In this document: one piece after another, positions 51,150-59,664 of the stretch
How the letters are laid out: the number at the start of each line of letters is the position of its first letter
How positions within the stretch are numbered: position 1 is the stretch's first letter
Assembly: GCF_900142075.1 (NCBI RefSeq)
Contig: NZ_FQZO01000002.1
Span: 62,001 to 126,000, forward strand
Source: Clostridium amylolyticum
GTDB taxonomy: Bacteria; Bacillota; Clostridia; Clostridiales; Clostridiaceae
Length of the DNA stretch: 64,000 nucleotides
Direction of reading: 5' to 3'
Program-made: the position numbers and the translations under genes
The notes under the pieces: model-generated
Databases searched by the model: none
Seen by the model: the letters and a program-made list of their open reading frames with translations, nothing else
Told to the model about the DNA's origin: nothing

Positions 51150-53078
51150 TTAAATTTTAGAAGCTTCTATTTTAGCCGCCAATTCATTAAGATATTCCCA
51201 TCTTTCATACTTTTCTTCTAATTTAATTTGCAGAGCTTCCTTTTCTTCTAAAAGTTCCTGAAGCTTTTCATAGTCAGAAGCTGAGACTTCAATGGATTTT
51301 TCTAAACTCTCCATTTGATTTTCTATATCTTCTATGATCCCATCTATTTCTTCGAATTCTATTTGTTCCTTAAAGGTAAACTTAAGTGGTTTCTTCTTTT
51401 TTTCTTCAGATTTATCCACAGAAGATATTTTTTTATCCACAGTATTCTTAGAATTAGTAACACTATTCACTTCTTCTTCTCTAGCTTCAATAAAATCTTC
51501 ATAATTACCATTATATTGTTTTATTTTACCTGCTCCTTCATAGAAGAATATTTTACTGCATATTCTATCTATGAAATATCTATCATGAGAAACTGTAATT
51601 ACAGCTCCTTTAAAATTGTCTAAATAATCTTCTAAAACCTTTAAGGTTTCTATGTCTAGGTCATTAGATGGCTCATCTAGAAGCAGTACATTAGGTGCCT
51701 TCATAAGTACTCTTAGTAAATATAGCCTTCTTTTTTCTCCTCCAGAAAGCTTTCCTATAGGAGTCCACTGCATAGTGGCATCAAATAAAAATCTCTCACA
51801 CATTTGGGATGCAGATATTTTCTCTCCATCAGAAGTAGCTATAAATTCCGCTTCTTCTCTGACATACTCTATAACTCTCATATCATCATCCATGTGCTGA
51901 TTTTCCTGAGAAAAGAAACCTATATTTACTGTTTCCCCAATGTCTATGCTTCCTCCATCAGGTTTTATTTCTCCATAAATAAGCCTCATTAAGGTAGATT
52001 TACCAATACCATTAGGCCCCACTATCCCAATCCTGTCATCTCTAAGAAGGGTGTAGGTAAAATCTTTAATAAGAGTTTTGTCCTCTATACTTTTACTAAG
52101 GTTCTTTATCTCTATGACCTTCCTACCTAGGCGTGAGCTTACAGAAGAAATATCTGCAGCTTGAGATTTTTGTGTAACCTCTTTACTGCTAAGCTCATCA
52201 AATCTTTGGAGTCTAGCCTTTTGCTTTGTACTCCTAGCCTTCGCACCTCGCCTTACCCAAGCTAGTTCCTTCCTTAATAGGTTTTGTCTTTTATCCTCGC
52301 TGGCAGCTTCTAAGGCTTCTCTCTCTAACTTTTTTTCAATAAAAACACTATAGTTTCCTTCATAGCTGTATAAATTTCCTCTATCTAATTCAATTATCCT
52401 GTTAGCTATTCTATCTAGAAAATACCTATCATGGGTAACCATAAGCAAAGCGCCTTTTCTGCCCTTTAGATACTTTTCTAACCAATCTATGGTTTCATTG
52501 TCCATGTGGTTAGTAGGCTCATCTAGTATAAGAAGATCACAAGGAGTTATTAGCGCCGAGGCCAAAGCTACCCTCTTTCTTTGCCCTCCAGACAATTCAC
52601 CCATTACTGCGTTGTAATCCTCTACCCCAAGCTTTGTTAAAATGGTTTTAGCTTCGCTTTCTAAATCCCATAGATTCATATTATCTATGGAGCTTTGAAG
52701 CTTTAAAAGCCTTCCATTGTACAAGTTGTACTCTTCTTCTGATAATTGTCCTTGAACTTTATATAAAATTTCTTCATATTCCCTAAGGAGCGTTAGCTCT
52801 TGTGAGTTACCGTTAAAAACTTGCTGTATTATAGTAGCTTCATCATCATAAGCTGGATTTTGGGAAAGATACTCTATCCTTGCCCTATTAGCCTTTATTA
52901 TATTGCCTGAATCTGCCACCTCTACCCCTGCAATTATTTTTAATAAGGTAGATTTTCCTGTACCATTGACACCAATAAGTCCTATCTTTTCCCCTTCATT
53001 TATTCCTAGTGATATATTTTCAATTAAAGCTTTTTCACTATAGCTTTTACTTATATTTTCAACAGATATTATATTCAT
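51150..53078 (-). CDS. ABC-F family ATPase, Uup/YdiF-like
   Basis: 642-residue soluble protein with two ABC ATPase domains and no membrane segment. Walker A is GVNGTGKST and GPNGIGKST, signatures are LSGGQRKRV and LSGGEKRRL, and Walker B motifs are LLILDEPTNHMD and VLLLDEPSNDLD. The inter-domain linker is present and a C-terminal coiled coil (about 575-642) is typical of Uup. ABC-F proteins act on the ribosome; some give antibiotic resistance, others are housekeeping factors. AAAGGAAGG supports the ATG at 53078 over the frame start at 53102. Confidence 0.93.
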   Translation of the reverse strand: MNIISVENISKSYSEKALIENISLGINEGEKIGLIGVNGTGKSTLLKIIAGVEVADSGNIIKANRARIEYLSQNPAYDDEATIIQQVFNGNSQELTLLREYEEILYKVQGQLSEEEYNLYNGRLLKLQSSIDNMNLWDLESEAKTILTKLGVEDYNAVMGELSGGQRKRVALASALITPCDLLILDEPTNHMDNETIDWLEKYLKGRKGALLMVTHDRYFLDRIANRIIELDRGNLYSYEGNYSVFIEKKLEREALEAASEDKRQNLLRKELAWVRRGAKARSTKQKARLQRFDELSSKEVTQKSQAADISSVSSRLGRKVIEIKNLSKSIEDKTLIKDFTYTLLRDDRIGIVGPNGIGKSTLMRLIYGEIKPDGGSIDIGETVNIGFFSQENQHMDDDMRVIEYVREEAEFIATSDGEKISASQMCERFLFDATMQWTPIGKLSGGEKRRLYLLRVLMKAPNVLLLDEPSNDLDIETLKVLEDYLDNFKGAVITVSHDRYFIDRICSKIFFYEGAGKIKQYNGNYEDFIEAREEEVNSVTNSKNTVDKKISSVDKSEEKKKKPLKFTFKEQIEFEEIDGIIEDIENQMESLEKSIEVSASDYEKLQELLEEKEALQIKLEEKYERWEYLNELAAKIEASKI

Positions 53079-53244
53079 TAAGCTTCCTTCCTTTATGTAC
53101 AAATTTTCTACTAATATAGTAGCACATATGGGTCTAAATACGAAATATCAATGTTTGTGGTAATTGATCAATAAAAAACATTTTATTTGGATATAATACC
53201 TTTGTCTAGTGAATTAACTAAATACTAACTAAGGAGGTCTTCTC

Positions 53245-53439
53245 ATGCCTTGGATAAAACAAAAAGAAATGGAGCTATACAATAAACTAGAAAATAAACT
53301 TAAGTCTTCATCCACTAAAGATAGTGCTGCAATGGAAGGTATGGTGGGTAGCACAGGAATCCCAGAAAATATAAATGGAGATATCTCAAGCATTGATAAC
53401 GGCAGTGTAGCTGAAGATATTAACACTTCCCCACTGTAG
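53245..53439 (+). CDS. Small acidic protein of unknown function
   Basis: 64 residues, an amphipathic Lys/Glu helix at the N-terminus, then a Ser/Gly/Asn-rich acidic tail without predicted structure. It would be easy to overlook, but TAAGGAGG is followed after 8 nt by the ATG, TATAAT lies at 53192-53197 and an intrinsic terminator follows directly, so it is likely expressed. No motif was recognised. Confidence 0.75.
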   Translation: MPWIKQKEMELYNKLENKLKSSSTKDSAAMEGMVGSTGIPENINGDISSIDNGSVAEDINTSPL

Positions 53440-53466
53440 ATGACATTATAATAATATGCAAAATTA

Positions 53467-53499
53467 AAGCCATGCTGTTATTATCAGCATGGCTTTGAA
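53467..53499 (+). terminator. Terminator after the 64-residue gene
   Basis: AAAGCCATGCTG pairs with CAGCATGGCTTT around TTATTAT; it can also end the convergent response regulator operon. Confidence 0.88.
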
Positions 53500-53502
53500 T
53501 CT

Positions 53503-54246
53503 TTAAAGATTAAACATTTTTTTAAGATCTTCATACTTTTCATGAGTCAATAAAGCATCCATTTCTGTATCTTTAAGCTTAACCACATAAGTCCATCTTC
53601 CATAAGGAAATATCTTGCTTATTTTAGAAATATTAATTATATAGGACTTATGGCTTCTCATAAACTTATTAGCATCAAGTTTATCTTCTATATCTGTAAG
53701 AGCTTCAGAGGTTACAAATCTCTCTGAAGAAGTGTATATGACAGTAGACTTATCTTCTCTTTGAATGAGAATGATATCTGATGAATCTACAAAGCTTATT
53801 CCTTCTTTATTTTTAATTATAAGCTTATCTAGGGATTTGCTTGGCCTTATTTTATCCTCCACTTTAATTTCAGTGTTTTCCTTGAGTATTCCTTTAATTC
53901 TATCTAAAGTCTGAAATATCCTGTCGATTTTAAAAGGCTTTATAATATAGTCAAAAGCATATATCTCAAAGGCTCTTGGCATATATTCATTATGGCCTGT
54001 TGCAAATATTATCATAGTTTTAGGATTAATCTCTAAAATCTTTTCGGCACATTCTACACCAGACATGCCGTCTAATTCCACATCTAAAAACACTATTTCC
54101 GGAAGATTCTTTTTAAATAAGTTTAAAGCTTCTTCTCCACTGGCTGCCTCTCCTATAACATCAAAGCCTTCCATTTTTGTTACTGCTTTTGAAATTAAGA
54201 GCCTCATGCCAGCTTCATCGTCTACTATCAATACCCTATAATTCAT
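53503..54246 (-). CDS. LytTR-family response regulator
   Basis: 247 residues: receiver domain (about 1-120; phosphoacceptor Asp55, acidic Asp9/Asp10, KPF at the end of the last strand) and a C-terminal LytTR DNA-binding domain (about 145-247) with the family pattern LIIKNKEGISFVDSSDIILIQRE and MRSHKSYIINISKI. It starts with an ATG overlapping the stop of the 62-residue gene (TAATG). The histidine kinase is the first gene of the same operon, with NfeD and FloA between. Confidence 0.93.
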   Translation of the reverse strand: MNYRVLIVDDEAGMRLLISKAVTKMEGFDVIGEAASGEEALNLFKKNLPEIVFLDVELDGMSGVECAEKILEINPKTMIIFATGHNEYMPRAFEIYAFDYIIKPFKIDRIFQTLDRIKGILKENTEIKVEDKIRPSKSLDKLIIKNKEGISFVDSSDIILIQREDKSTVIYTSSERFVTSEALTDIEDKLDANKFMRSHKSYIINISKISKIFPYGRWTYVVKLKDTEMDALLTHEKYEDLKKMFNL

Positions 54247-54434
54247 TATGGTTTTCTCCTTAAATATCTTCTGTTAGATTTTTCTCTCTTTGACACAGGC
54301 TTATTTAAGATTTCTGACATAATAAATGCCTGTTTTAATCTACTGGAAGTAATCTCCTTAACAATACTGTCAATATAACCAGTATTATTATTTTTATCCT
54401 TTTTATCCATAGAATTTCTCATAGAGTCATCCAT
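54246..54434 (-). CDS. Small basic protein translationally coupled to the response regulator
   Basis: 62 residues with no signal peptide, an acidic/polar start, a central amphipathic helix (IVKEITSSRLKQAFIMSEILNKP) and a strongly basic tail (RRYLRRKP). Its stop codon overlaps the start of the LytTR regulator by one base and it follows floA by 11 nt. I know no named family. It may be an accessory factor for the two-component system or for the flotillin complex; this is inference from position only. Confidence 0.72.
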   Translation of the reverse strand: MDDSMRNSMDKKDKNNNTGYIDSIVKEITSSRLKQAFIMSEILNKPVSKREKSNRRYLRRKP

Positions 54435-54445
54435 ATTCTCAACTC

Positions 54446-55444
54446 CTATTTTTGATCCTTGGATTTGTTATCCTTATTATCAGAAATTGTTAGTTTGCTT
54501 TTTCCTGATTCAGATATGGAATTTCTCATATTGGTATCTGATACTACATTTTGCATGTCATAATAGTCCATTATGCCTAGTTTTCCTTCTCTTAAAGCTT
54601 GAGCAAGAGCTCTTGGAATTTCTGCTTCTGCTGCTACAACATCTGCTCTCATTTCTTGTTCTCTTGCTACAGCCATAGCTCTTCTTTCTTCTGCCTTAGC
54701 TTGGGCAATGTTCTTATCAGCTTCCGCTTGAAGGGTTTGAAGTTGTGCACCAATATTTCTTCCCACATCTATATCTGCTATATCAATAGAAAGTATTTCA
54801 AAGGCTGAACCTGCATCTAAACCTTTATTTAAAACAGTTTGAGAAATTTTATCAGGGTTCTCTAAAACTTCTTTGTGAGACTCTGAACTACCTACTGTAG
54901 TTACTATACCTTCACCAACTCTTGCAAGAATGGTCACTTCCCCAGCTCCACCCACAAGTCTTTCAAGATTAGCTCTTACTGTAACCCTAGCTTTAACTAA
55001 TAATTCTATACCATCTTTAGCCACTGCTGATACATTAGGAGTTTCAATAACTTTAGGGTTAACGCTCATTTTTACTGCTTCTAAAACATCTCTTCCTGCT
55101 AGGTCAATTGCTGCTGCCTTTTCAAAAGGAAGATCTATGGATGCTCTTTCTGCTGCTATCATTGCATCAATAACCTTATCTACATTACCACCTGCTAAAA
55201 AGTGAGCTTCAAGTTCATTAACACTAACATTTATACCTGCTTTTGTAGATTTAATTAATGGTAAAACTATTCTGTTAGGACTAACTCTTCTAAGTCTCAT
55301 ACCTACTAGATTAAATATGCTTACCTTTACTCCAGCTGCTAAGGATGAAATCCATAAACCTAATGGTACAAAACTAAAGAATATTGACAATACCACCAAA
55401 ACCACTGCCACTGTAATTATAAGAGAAATTGTACTACTATCCAT
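54446..55444 (-). CDS. floA: Flotillin-like protein FloA
   Basis: 332-residue SPFH/PHB-type scaffold of bacterial functional membrane microdomains. An N-terminal membrane hairpin (about 8-35) leads to the SPFH domain (about 45-210) and a helical Ala/Glu-rich region (DKNIAQAKAEERRAMAVAREQEMRA), then a polar tail. The sequence closely follows the FloA/YqfA family. AAGGGG precedes the ATG. It is preceded by nfeD, its usual partner, and embedded between histidine kinase and response regulator genes. Confidence 0.95.
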   Translation of the reverse strand: MDSSTISLIITVAVVLVVLSIFFSFVPLGLWISSLAAGVKVSIFNLVGMRLRRVSPNRIVLPLIKSTKAGINVSVNELEAHFLAGGNVDKVIDAMIAAERASIDLPFEKAAAIDLAGRDVLEAVKMSVNPKVIETPNVSAVAKDGIELLVKARVTVRANLERLVGGAGEVTILARVGEGIVTTVGSSESHKEVLENPDKISQTVLNKGLDAGSAFEILSIDIADIDVGRNIGAQLQTLQAEADKNIAQAKAEERRAMAVAREQEMRADVVAAEAEIPRALAQALREGKLGIMDYYDMQNVVSDTNMRNSISESGKSKLTISDNKDNKSKDQK

Positions 55445-55477
55445 AAAATTAACCCCTTTCTTTTAAGTCATAAGACT

Positions 55478-55981
55478 TTAATTGATTACTTTTCTTACTA
55501 AAATTTTGTTACCTTTAACCTTTAATATTTTTACCTTAGTGCCTTTTAAGATATACTCACCATCGGTGACCACATCTAGCTTAACTCCTTCTATATCAGC
55601 ACTTCCAGAAGGTCTTAAGTCTGTAATGGCCATTCCCTCTTTGTCGATAAAGTAATTTAAATCATCGGAACTAATATATCCTTTTTCTTTCTTCTGTTCC
55701 TCTGTTAACACCAGGGTTTTGCTCATCCTTCCCCGAGAAAGAGAATTTAGCACAATGCCTAACAGCACACCCACTATAGCAAAAACTCCCAGCATCAATA
55801 TCAGCCCTTCAAAGAAAGAATTTGCTGCAAATAAAACTGATAGTATTAGACATACCGTTCCAGAAATACCTGCCACTCCAAAGCCTGGAATGAACATTTC
55901 TATTACTACTAAAATTATCCCTATGGTAAATAATACTATTGCTACAGCACTTACATTGCTAATAAATGCTCCCCAGTCCAT
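55478..55981 (-). CDS. nfeD: NfeD-family membrane protein (short form, NfeD1b)
   Basis: 167 residues. Three hydrophobic helices (about 9-95, with the typical IEMFIPGFGVAGISGTVCLILSV) and a C-terminal OB-fold domain (about 105-167; EGMAITDLRPSGSADIEGVKLDVVTDGEYILKG), which is the NfeD soluble domain. The long form with a ClpP-like protease is absent. It works with flotillins in membrane microdomains. GAGAGGTGAG places the start at 55981 rather than 55996. It lies 33 nt before floA. Confidence 0.93.
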   Translation of the reverse strand: MDWGAFISNVSAVAIVLFTIGIILVVIEMFIPGFGVAGISGTVCLILSVLFAANSFFEGLILMLGVFAIVGVLLGIVLNSLSRGRMSKTLVLTEEQKKEKGYISSDDLNYFIDKEGMAITDLRPSGSADIEGVKLDVVTDGEYILKGTKVKILKVKGNKILVRKVIN

Positions 55982-56139
55982 TTTCTCACCTCTCATAATC
56001 TTATTATGCTATTATACTATATCAATATTCCAGTAATTAAAATTCATATGCCACAACTTATACATTTAACTTGTCCAAATGTCACTTTTATAATACTAAA
56101 CTAATTTAGGTATAAACTTCTATAGCTAAAATCATACCT

Positions 56140-57009
56140 TTAACCTTGGATTTTATCTGCTGTGTTTTTAGGAATTTCAATATAAAAGCTAGTCTTATCA
56201 TCTATGGAAGTGAGCATCAAGTTACCATTATAATGTTCTACCAGTTCTTTTACTATAGAAAGTCCCATACCTTGACCCTTATCTCCTTTTGTAGTAAAGC
56301 CTTCTTCAAATATACTATCTATAATTGCTTCAGGTATTTTAGGACCATTATTTATTATGAATGTCCTAAAACTTAAACTATCTTCAGATATTTCTATATA
56401 TAACTTCTTCTTTCCAAGATTTTCTCCTAAGGCAAAAATTGCATTATCTATTAAATTACCTATAATTCTGCAATATTCCCAAGAAGGCATATAAAGTTCT
56501 TTTAAATCTGAAGTGATGCTAAGCTCTACATCTATATGTTTTTCCTCAGCTATGTGCATCTTAGCTTGTAGTAAGGCGTTTACCGCAGGTTCTGAAGTTT
56601 TAAGAGCCTTATTTACCCTAGATATATCTTTATAAACAGGCTCCATGTATTTTAGGGCCTCATCCTGCTCTCCTAATTCTAAAAGTCCATAAACAATCTG
56701 AATATGATTTAAAAAATCATGTCTTTGAGCCCTTAAAGTTCTGTTCAGCTCCTTTAAATCATTTATACTTTGAACAAGGCCTTGCTTTTCTCCATTGCTG
56801 AATATAAGGGAATATAAGCTTCTTATTGTAAAAAAGCTATTTATAGCCATGGTTAAAGCAATTATATAAAGAACACCGCTTAAAGCCTTAAGATTTTCTC
56901 CTGAATGGCTGTTTACTATTAAAAGCAATATGAGAATTATCTGTATGCTGTTTACAATCAAAGAACCTATAATAATTTTCTTCCCTATACTAACATTGGA
57001 AATTTTCAT
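56140..57009 (-). CDS. Sensor histidine kinase, Spo0B/CitA-type
   Basis: 289 residues. Two N-terminal membrane helices (about 10-65) with almost no extracytoplasmic domain, a coiled linker, then the phosphoacceptor helix with RHDFLNHIQ (Spo0B-like H box). The HATPase domain has N box NLIDNAIFAL, G1 NNGPKIP and G2 GDKGQGMGLSIV. With so little outside, it may sense the membrane itself or a membrane partner. TAGGAGAG supports the ATG at 57009. First gene of the operon kinase - nfeD - floA - 62-aa - LytTR regulator. Confidence 0.92.
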   Translation of the reverse strand: MKISNVSIGKKIIIGSLIVNSIQIILILLLIVNSHSGENLKALSGVLYIIALTMAINSFFTIRSLYSLIFSNGEKQGLVQSINDLKELNRTLRAQRHDFLNHIQIVYGLLELGEQDEALKYMEPVYKDISRVNKALKTSEPAVNALLQAKMHIAEEKHIDVELSITSDLKELYMPSWEYCRIIGNLIDNAIFALGENLGKKKLYIEISEDSLSFRTFIINNGPKIPEAIIDSIFEEGFTTKGDKGQGMGLSIVKELVEHYNGNLMLTSIDDKTSFYIEIPKNTADKIQG

Positions 57010-57058
57010 TTTTACTCTCCTACCATATTTATGCATTTCATTATAATAATGTATTTAT

Positions 57059-57067
57059 ATTATATCA
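57059..57067 (-). promoter_or_regulatory. Extended -10 promoter of the kinase-flotillin operon
   Basis: On the minus strand TGATATAAT, with TTGTAT 16 bases upstream, about 50 nt before the kinase start. Confidence 0.6.
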
Positions 57068-57154
57068 CCAAAATTACATCATACAAAATATTGTATTATT
57101 TCTCTTCCTTTGTGCTATAATTTTAACAGGATTTTTTACGAAGGAGAGGATTTT

Positions 57155-58330
57155 ATGTCCTGTAAATTTTATTTGAATACCGGAAAAGGTAAAAAGGCAC
57201 AGCAAGGCCATCCTTGGATTTATACCGACGAGATAGATGGCTATGATGGAGATTATGAAAATGGCGATATTGTAGATGTATATAGTTCAAAGGAACAGTT
57301 TATTGGAAAAGGATATATAAATGATGCATCTAAAATTGCCATAAGAATTCTAACTAGAGATATTAATGAGGATATAGACTATGAATATTTCAAGAAAAGC
57401 TTTAAACATGCTTGGAACTATAGAAAAGATGTAATAGACACTTCCAGCTGTAGATTTATATTTGGAGAAGCAGATTTTCTTCCTGGCCTTACCATAGACA
57501 AATATGAAGACTACTATGTAGTTCAATTTTCCACCTTAGGTATGGATAAGTTTAGAGATGTAGTAGTTAAACTTTTAGTGGAGGAATATGGCGCTAAAGG
57601 TATTTATGAGAGAAGCGACATCTCTACTAGAGAGCTAGAAGGCTTGGAACAAAAAAAAGGTTTTCTCACTGAACCCTTTGATACCATGATTCAAATAGTG
57701 GAAAATGGAGTTAAATATAATGTGGACTTAGAAAATGGACAGAAGACTGGTTTCTTCTTGGATCAGAAGGAAAATAGAAAAGCCATTCATAGAATATGCA
57801 AGGACAAAGAAGTGCTAGATTGCTTTACCCATACCGGCTCCTTTGCACTAAATGCAGGGATAGCAGGGGCTAAAAGCGTTTTAGGTATAGATGTTTCACA
57901 GCATGCAGTGGATTTTGCTAGAAAAAATGCTGAGCTTAATAATCTTTCTGAAATAGTTAAATTTCAATGTGATAATGCCTTTGATATACTCTCAGAATGG
58001 TCAAGAGCTGGAAAGCAGTTTGATGTGGTAATACTGGACCCTCCTGCCTTTACTAAGTCTAGAGACACTGTTTTAGGAGCCAAAAGAGGCTATAAAGAGA
58101 TAAATCTTAGAGGCTTAAAAATGGTAAGGCCAGGAGGATATTTTGTAACTTGCTCCTGCTCCCACTACATGAAAGAAGAACTCCTAAGCAGCATCATAGC
58201 TGATGCAGCCAAGGATGCCAAAAGACAGCTTAGACAGATAGAGTTCAGAACTCAATCCGCAGACCACCCAATACTTTGGAATTCCGACGAGTCATACTAC
58301 TTGAAATTCTACGTGTTTCAAGTAATTTAA
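57155..58330 (+). CDS. RlmI-like class I SAM-dependent rRNA (cytosine-C5) methyltransferase
   Basis: 391 residues: N-terminal PUA domain (about 1-80; KAQQGHPWIYTDEI), a central linker domain, and a Rossmann methyltransferase domain with KTGFFLDQKENR, VLDCFTHTGSFAL (motif I), VVILDPPAFTKSR (motif IV) and TCSCSHYM, whose cysteine is catalytic in m5C enzymes. E. coli RlmI methylates C1962 of 23S rRNA. GAAGGAGAGG directly precedes the ATG at 57155; the frame is open to 57110. Confidence 0.9.
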   Translation: MSCKFYLNTGKGKKAQQGHPWIYTDEIDGYDGDYENGDIVDVYSSKEQFIGKGYINDASKIAIRILTRDINEDIDYEYFKKSFKHAWNYRKDVIDTSSCRFIFGEADFLPGLTIDKYEDYYVVQFSTLGMDKFRDVVVKLLVEEYGAKGIYERSDISTRELEGLEQKKGFLTEPFDTMIQIVENGVKYNVDLENGQKTGFFLDQKENRKAIHRICKDKEVLDCFTHTGSFALNAGIAGAKSVLGIDVSQHAVDFARKNAELNNLSEIVKFQCDNAFDILSEWSRAGKQFDVVILDPPAFTKSRDTVLGAKRGYKEINLRGLKMVRPGGYFVTCSCSHYMKEELLSSIIADAAKDAKRQLRQIEFRTQSADHPILWNSDESYYLKFYVFQVI

Positions 58331-58351
58331 AATTTATAATGGAGGTTTAAA

Positions 58352-58384
58352 AGCAAGAAGCTTATAAGAGTTTCTTGTTTTTAT
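58352..58384 (+). terminator. Terminator after the RlmI-like gene
   Basis: CAAGAA and TTCTTG flank an inner self-complementary CTTATAAG, followed by TTTTTAT. Confidence 0.7.
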
Positions 58385-58535
58385 ATATTGTAATAAATGT
58401 ATAATCTAGGTTATATTATACCTATAAAAGTAAAAGGATATTATATAACCGCATAAGTTATTCTATAATGTATAATAAATATGCTGCTGTTCTTCAGCTT
58501 TTATTGAAAGTTTCAAATAGAATGGAGTGTTATAA

Positions 58536-59366
58536 ATGCTTGAAATACCTGAAAGCCATACTATATCAAAACAATTAAACCAAACAATTAAAGGTAAAAC
58601 AATTCAAAATGTGTATGCAAACTCATCACCACATAGTTTTGCGTTTTTTTTCGGAGACCCTAATCATTATCACAGCTTACTTACCAGGAAAATTTTGGGA
58701 AACGCCGCAGCTATTGCCGGTCAGGTTGAGATAACGGCTGAAAACTCCAGATTATTATTTAGCGACGGCGTCAATATTAGATATTTTAACCCAGGAGAGA
58801 TTCTCCCCAAAAAGCATCAGCTTCATATTGAATTTCAGGATTCTTCCTCTATAGTATGTACAGTTCAAATGTATGGCGGCCTTTGGGTATTTTCCCAGGG
58901 AGAAAATGATAACCTCTATTACCTTGTAGCAAAGCAAAAGCCTTCACCTCTCTCTGAGGAATTCCATGAAAACTATTTTGAAACTTTACTGTCAGGCGTG
59001 AAACAATCCCTCAGTGTAAAGGCTTTTCTTGCCACTGAACAACGTATTCCTGGACTTGGAAATGGAGTATTGCAGGATATTTTGTTTAACGCTAAAATCA
59101 ATCCCAAAAGCAGACTTGAAGCGCTCTCCCAGGAGGAAGTAGAGAGTTTGTTCAAAAATATAAAAAATACTCTTTTTGAAATGATAGATAAAGGTGGACG
59201 TGACACTGAAAAGGATTTGTTTGGTTCCAGAGGAGGATATAAGACAATACTTTCCAATAAGACCTTTAAGAATCCCTGTCCCATATGCGGAGATACTATT
59301 ATCAGACAGGCATACCTGGGAGGTAATGTATATTATTGTCCCACATGCCAACCCATCAGAAAGTAG
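58536..59366 (+). CDS. Fpg/Nei (MutM)-fold protein lacking the catalytic proline
   Basis: 276 residues with the whole Fpg/Nei layout: N-terminal beta sandwich, H2TH region (IPGLGNGVLQDILFNAKINPKS) and a C-terminal zinc finger (Cys248, Cys251, Cys268, Cys271). The N-terminus reads MLEIPE instead of MPELPE, so the nucleophilic proline that follows Met in true glycosylases is Leu; Glu3 is kept. The zinc-finger hairpin reads GGNVYYCPTCQ, without the conserved arginine. It may therefore bind DNA or RNA without the usual lyase chemistry. Codon use looks richer in G+C than neighbours, suggesting transfer. GGAGTG precedes the ATG. Confidence 0.87.
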   Translation: MLEIPESHTISKQLNQTIKGKTIQNVYANSSPHSFAFFFGDPNHYHSLLTRKILGNAAAIAGQVEITAENSRLLFSDGVNIRYFNPGEILPKKHQLHIEFQDSSSIVCTVQMYGGLWVFSQGENDNLYYLVAKQKPSPLSEEFHENYFETLLSGVKQSLSVKAFLATEQRIPGLGNGVLQDILFNAKINPKSRLEALSQEEVESLFKNIKNTLFEMIDKGGRDTEKDLFGSRGGYKTILSNKTFKNPCPICGDTIIRQAYLGGNVYYCPTCQPIRK

Positions 59367-59532
59367 TTTAAAACCTTAAAGGTAATAATCAATTTAGACA
59401 TACCATTGGTTATTTATTTGTTGTAACTAAACAAAGCTAAACTGGTGTTACAAAATGGATGAGGACTATAATAATCAGCTATAAGACTTATTAATCATTA
59501 AATATTAATCAAAGGCCTGAATTGAGTTCTTT

Positions 59533-59581
59533 AAAAGGGGACTATGGCATAACACATATGTATTATGCCATAGTCCCTTTT
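59533..59581 (+). terminator. Strong hairpin after the MutM-like gene
   Basis: AAAAGGG(G)ACTATGGCATAA pairs almost perfectly with TTATGCCATAGTCCCTTTT, about 18 bp, around a 10-base loop. It sits 170 nt after the stop, so it may end a long 3' UTR or a separate transcript. Confidence 0.8.
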
Positions 59582-59587
59582 CAGCTG

Positions 59588-59664
59588 AAGTTTTTCTGAG
59601 TATTCTTCTCAGAAAAACCTCCATCATTCTTAATTCTAAATTCTAAATTTTAAATTCTCAATTA
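59588..59664. repeat. Hairpin plus AATTCT tail, copy 2
   Basis: AAGTTTTTCTGAG pairs with CTCAGAAAAACCT (59588-59618), followed by CATCATTCTTAATTCTAAATTCT and further AATTCT-type units to the stop of the DUF2680-like gene. Same design as 42481-42547. Confidence 0.7.
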
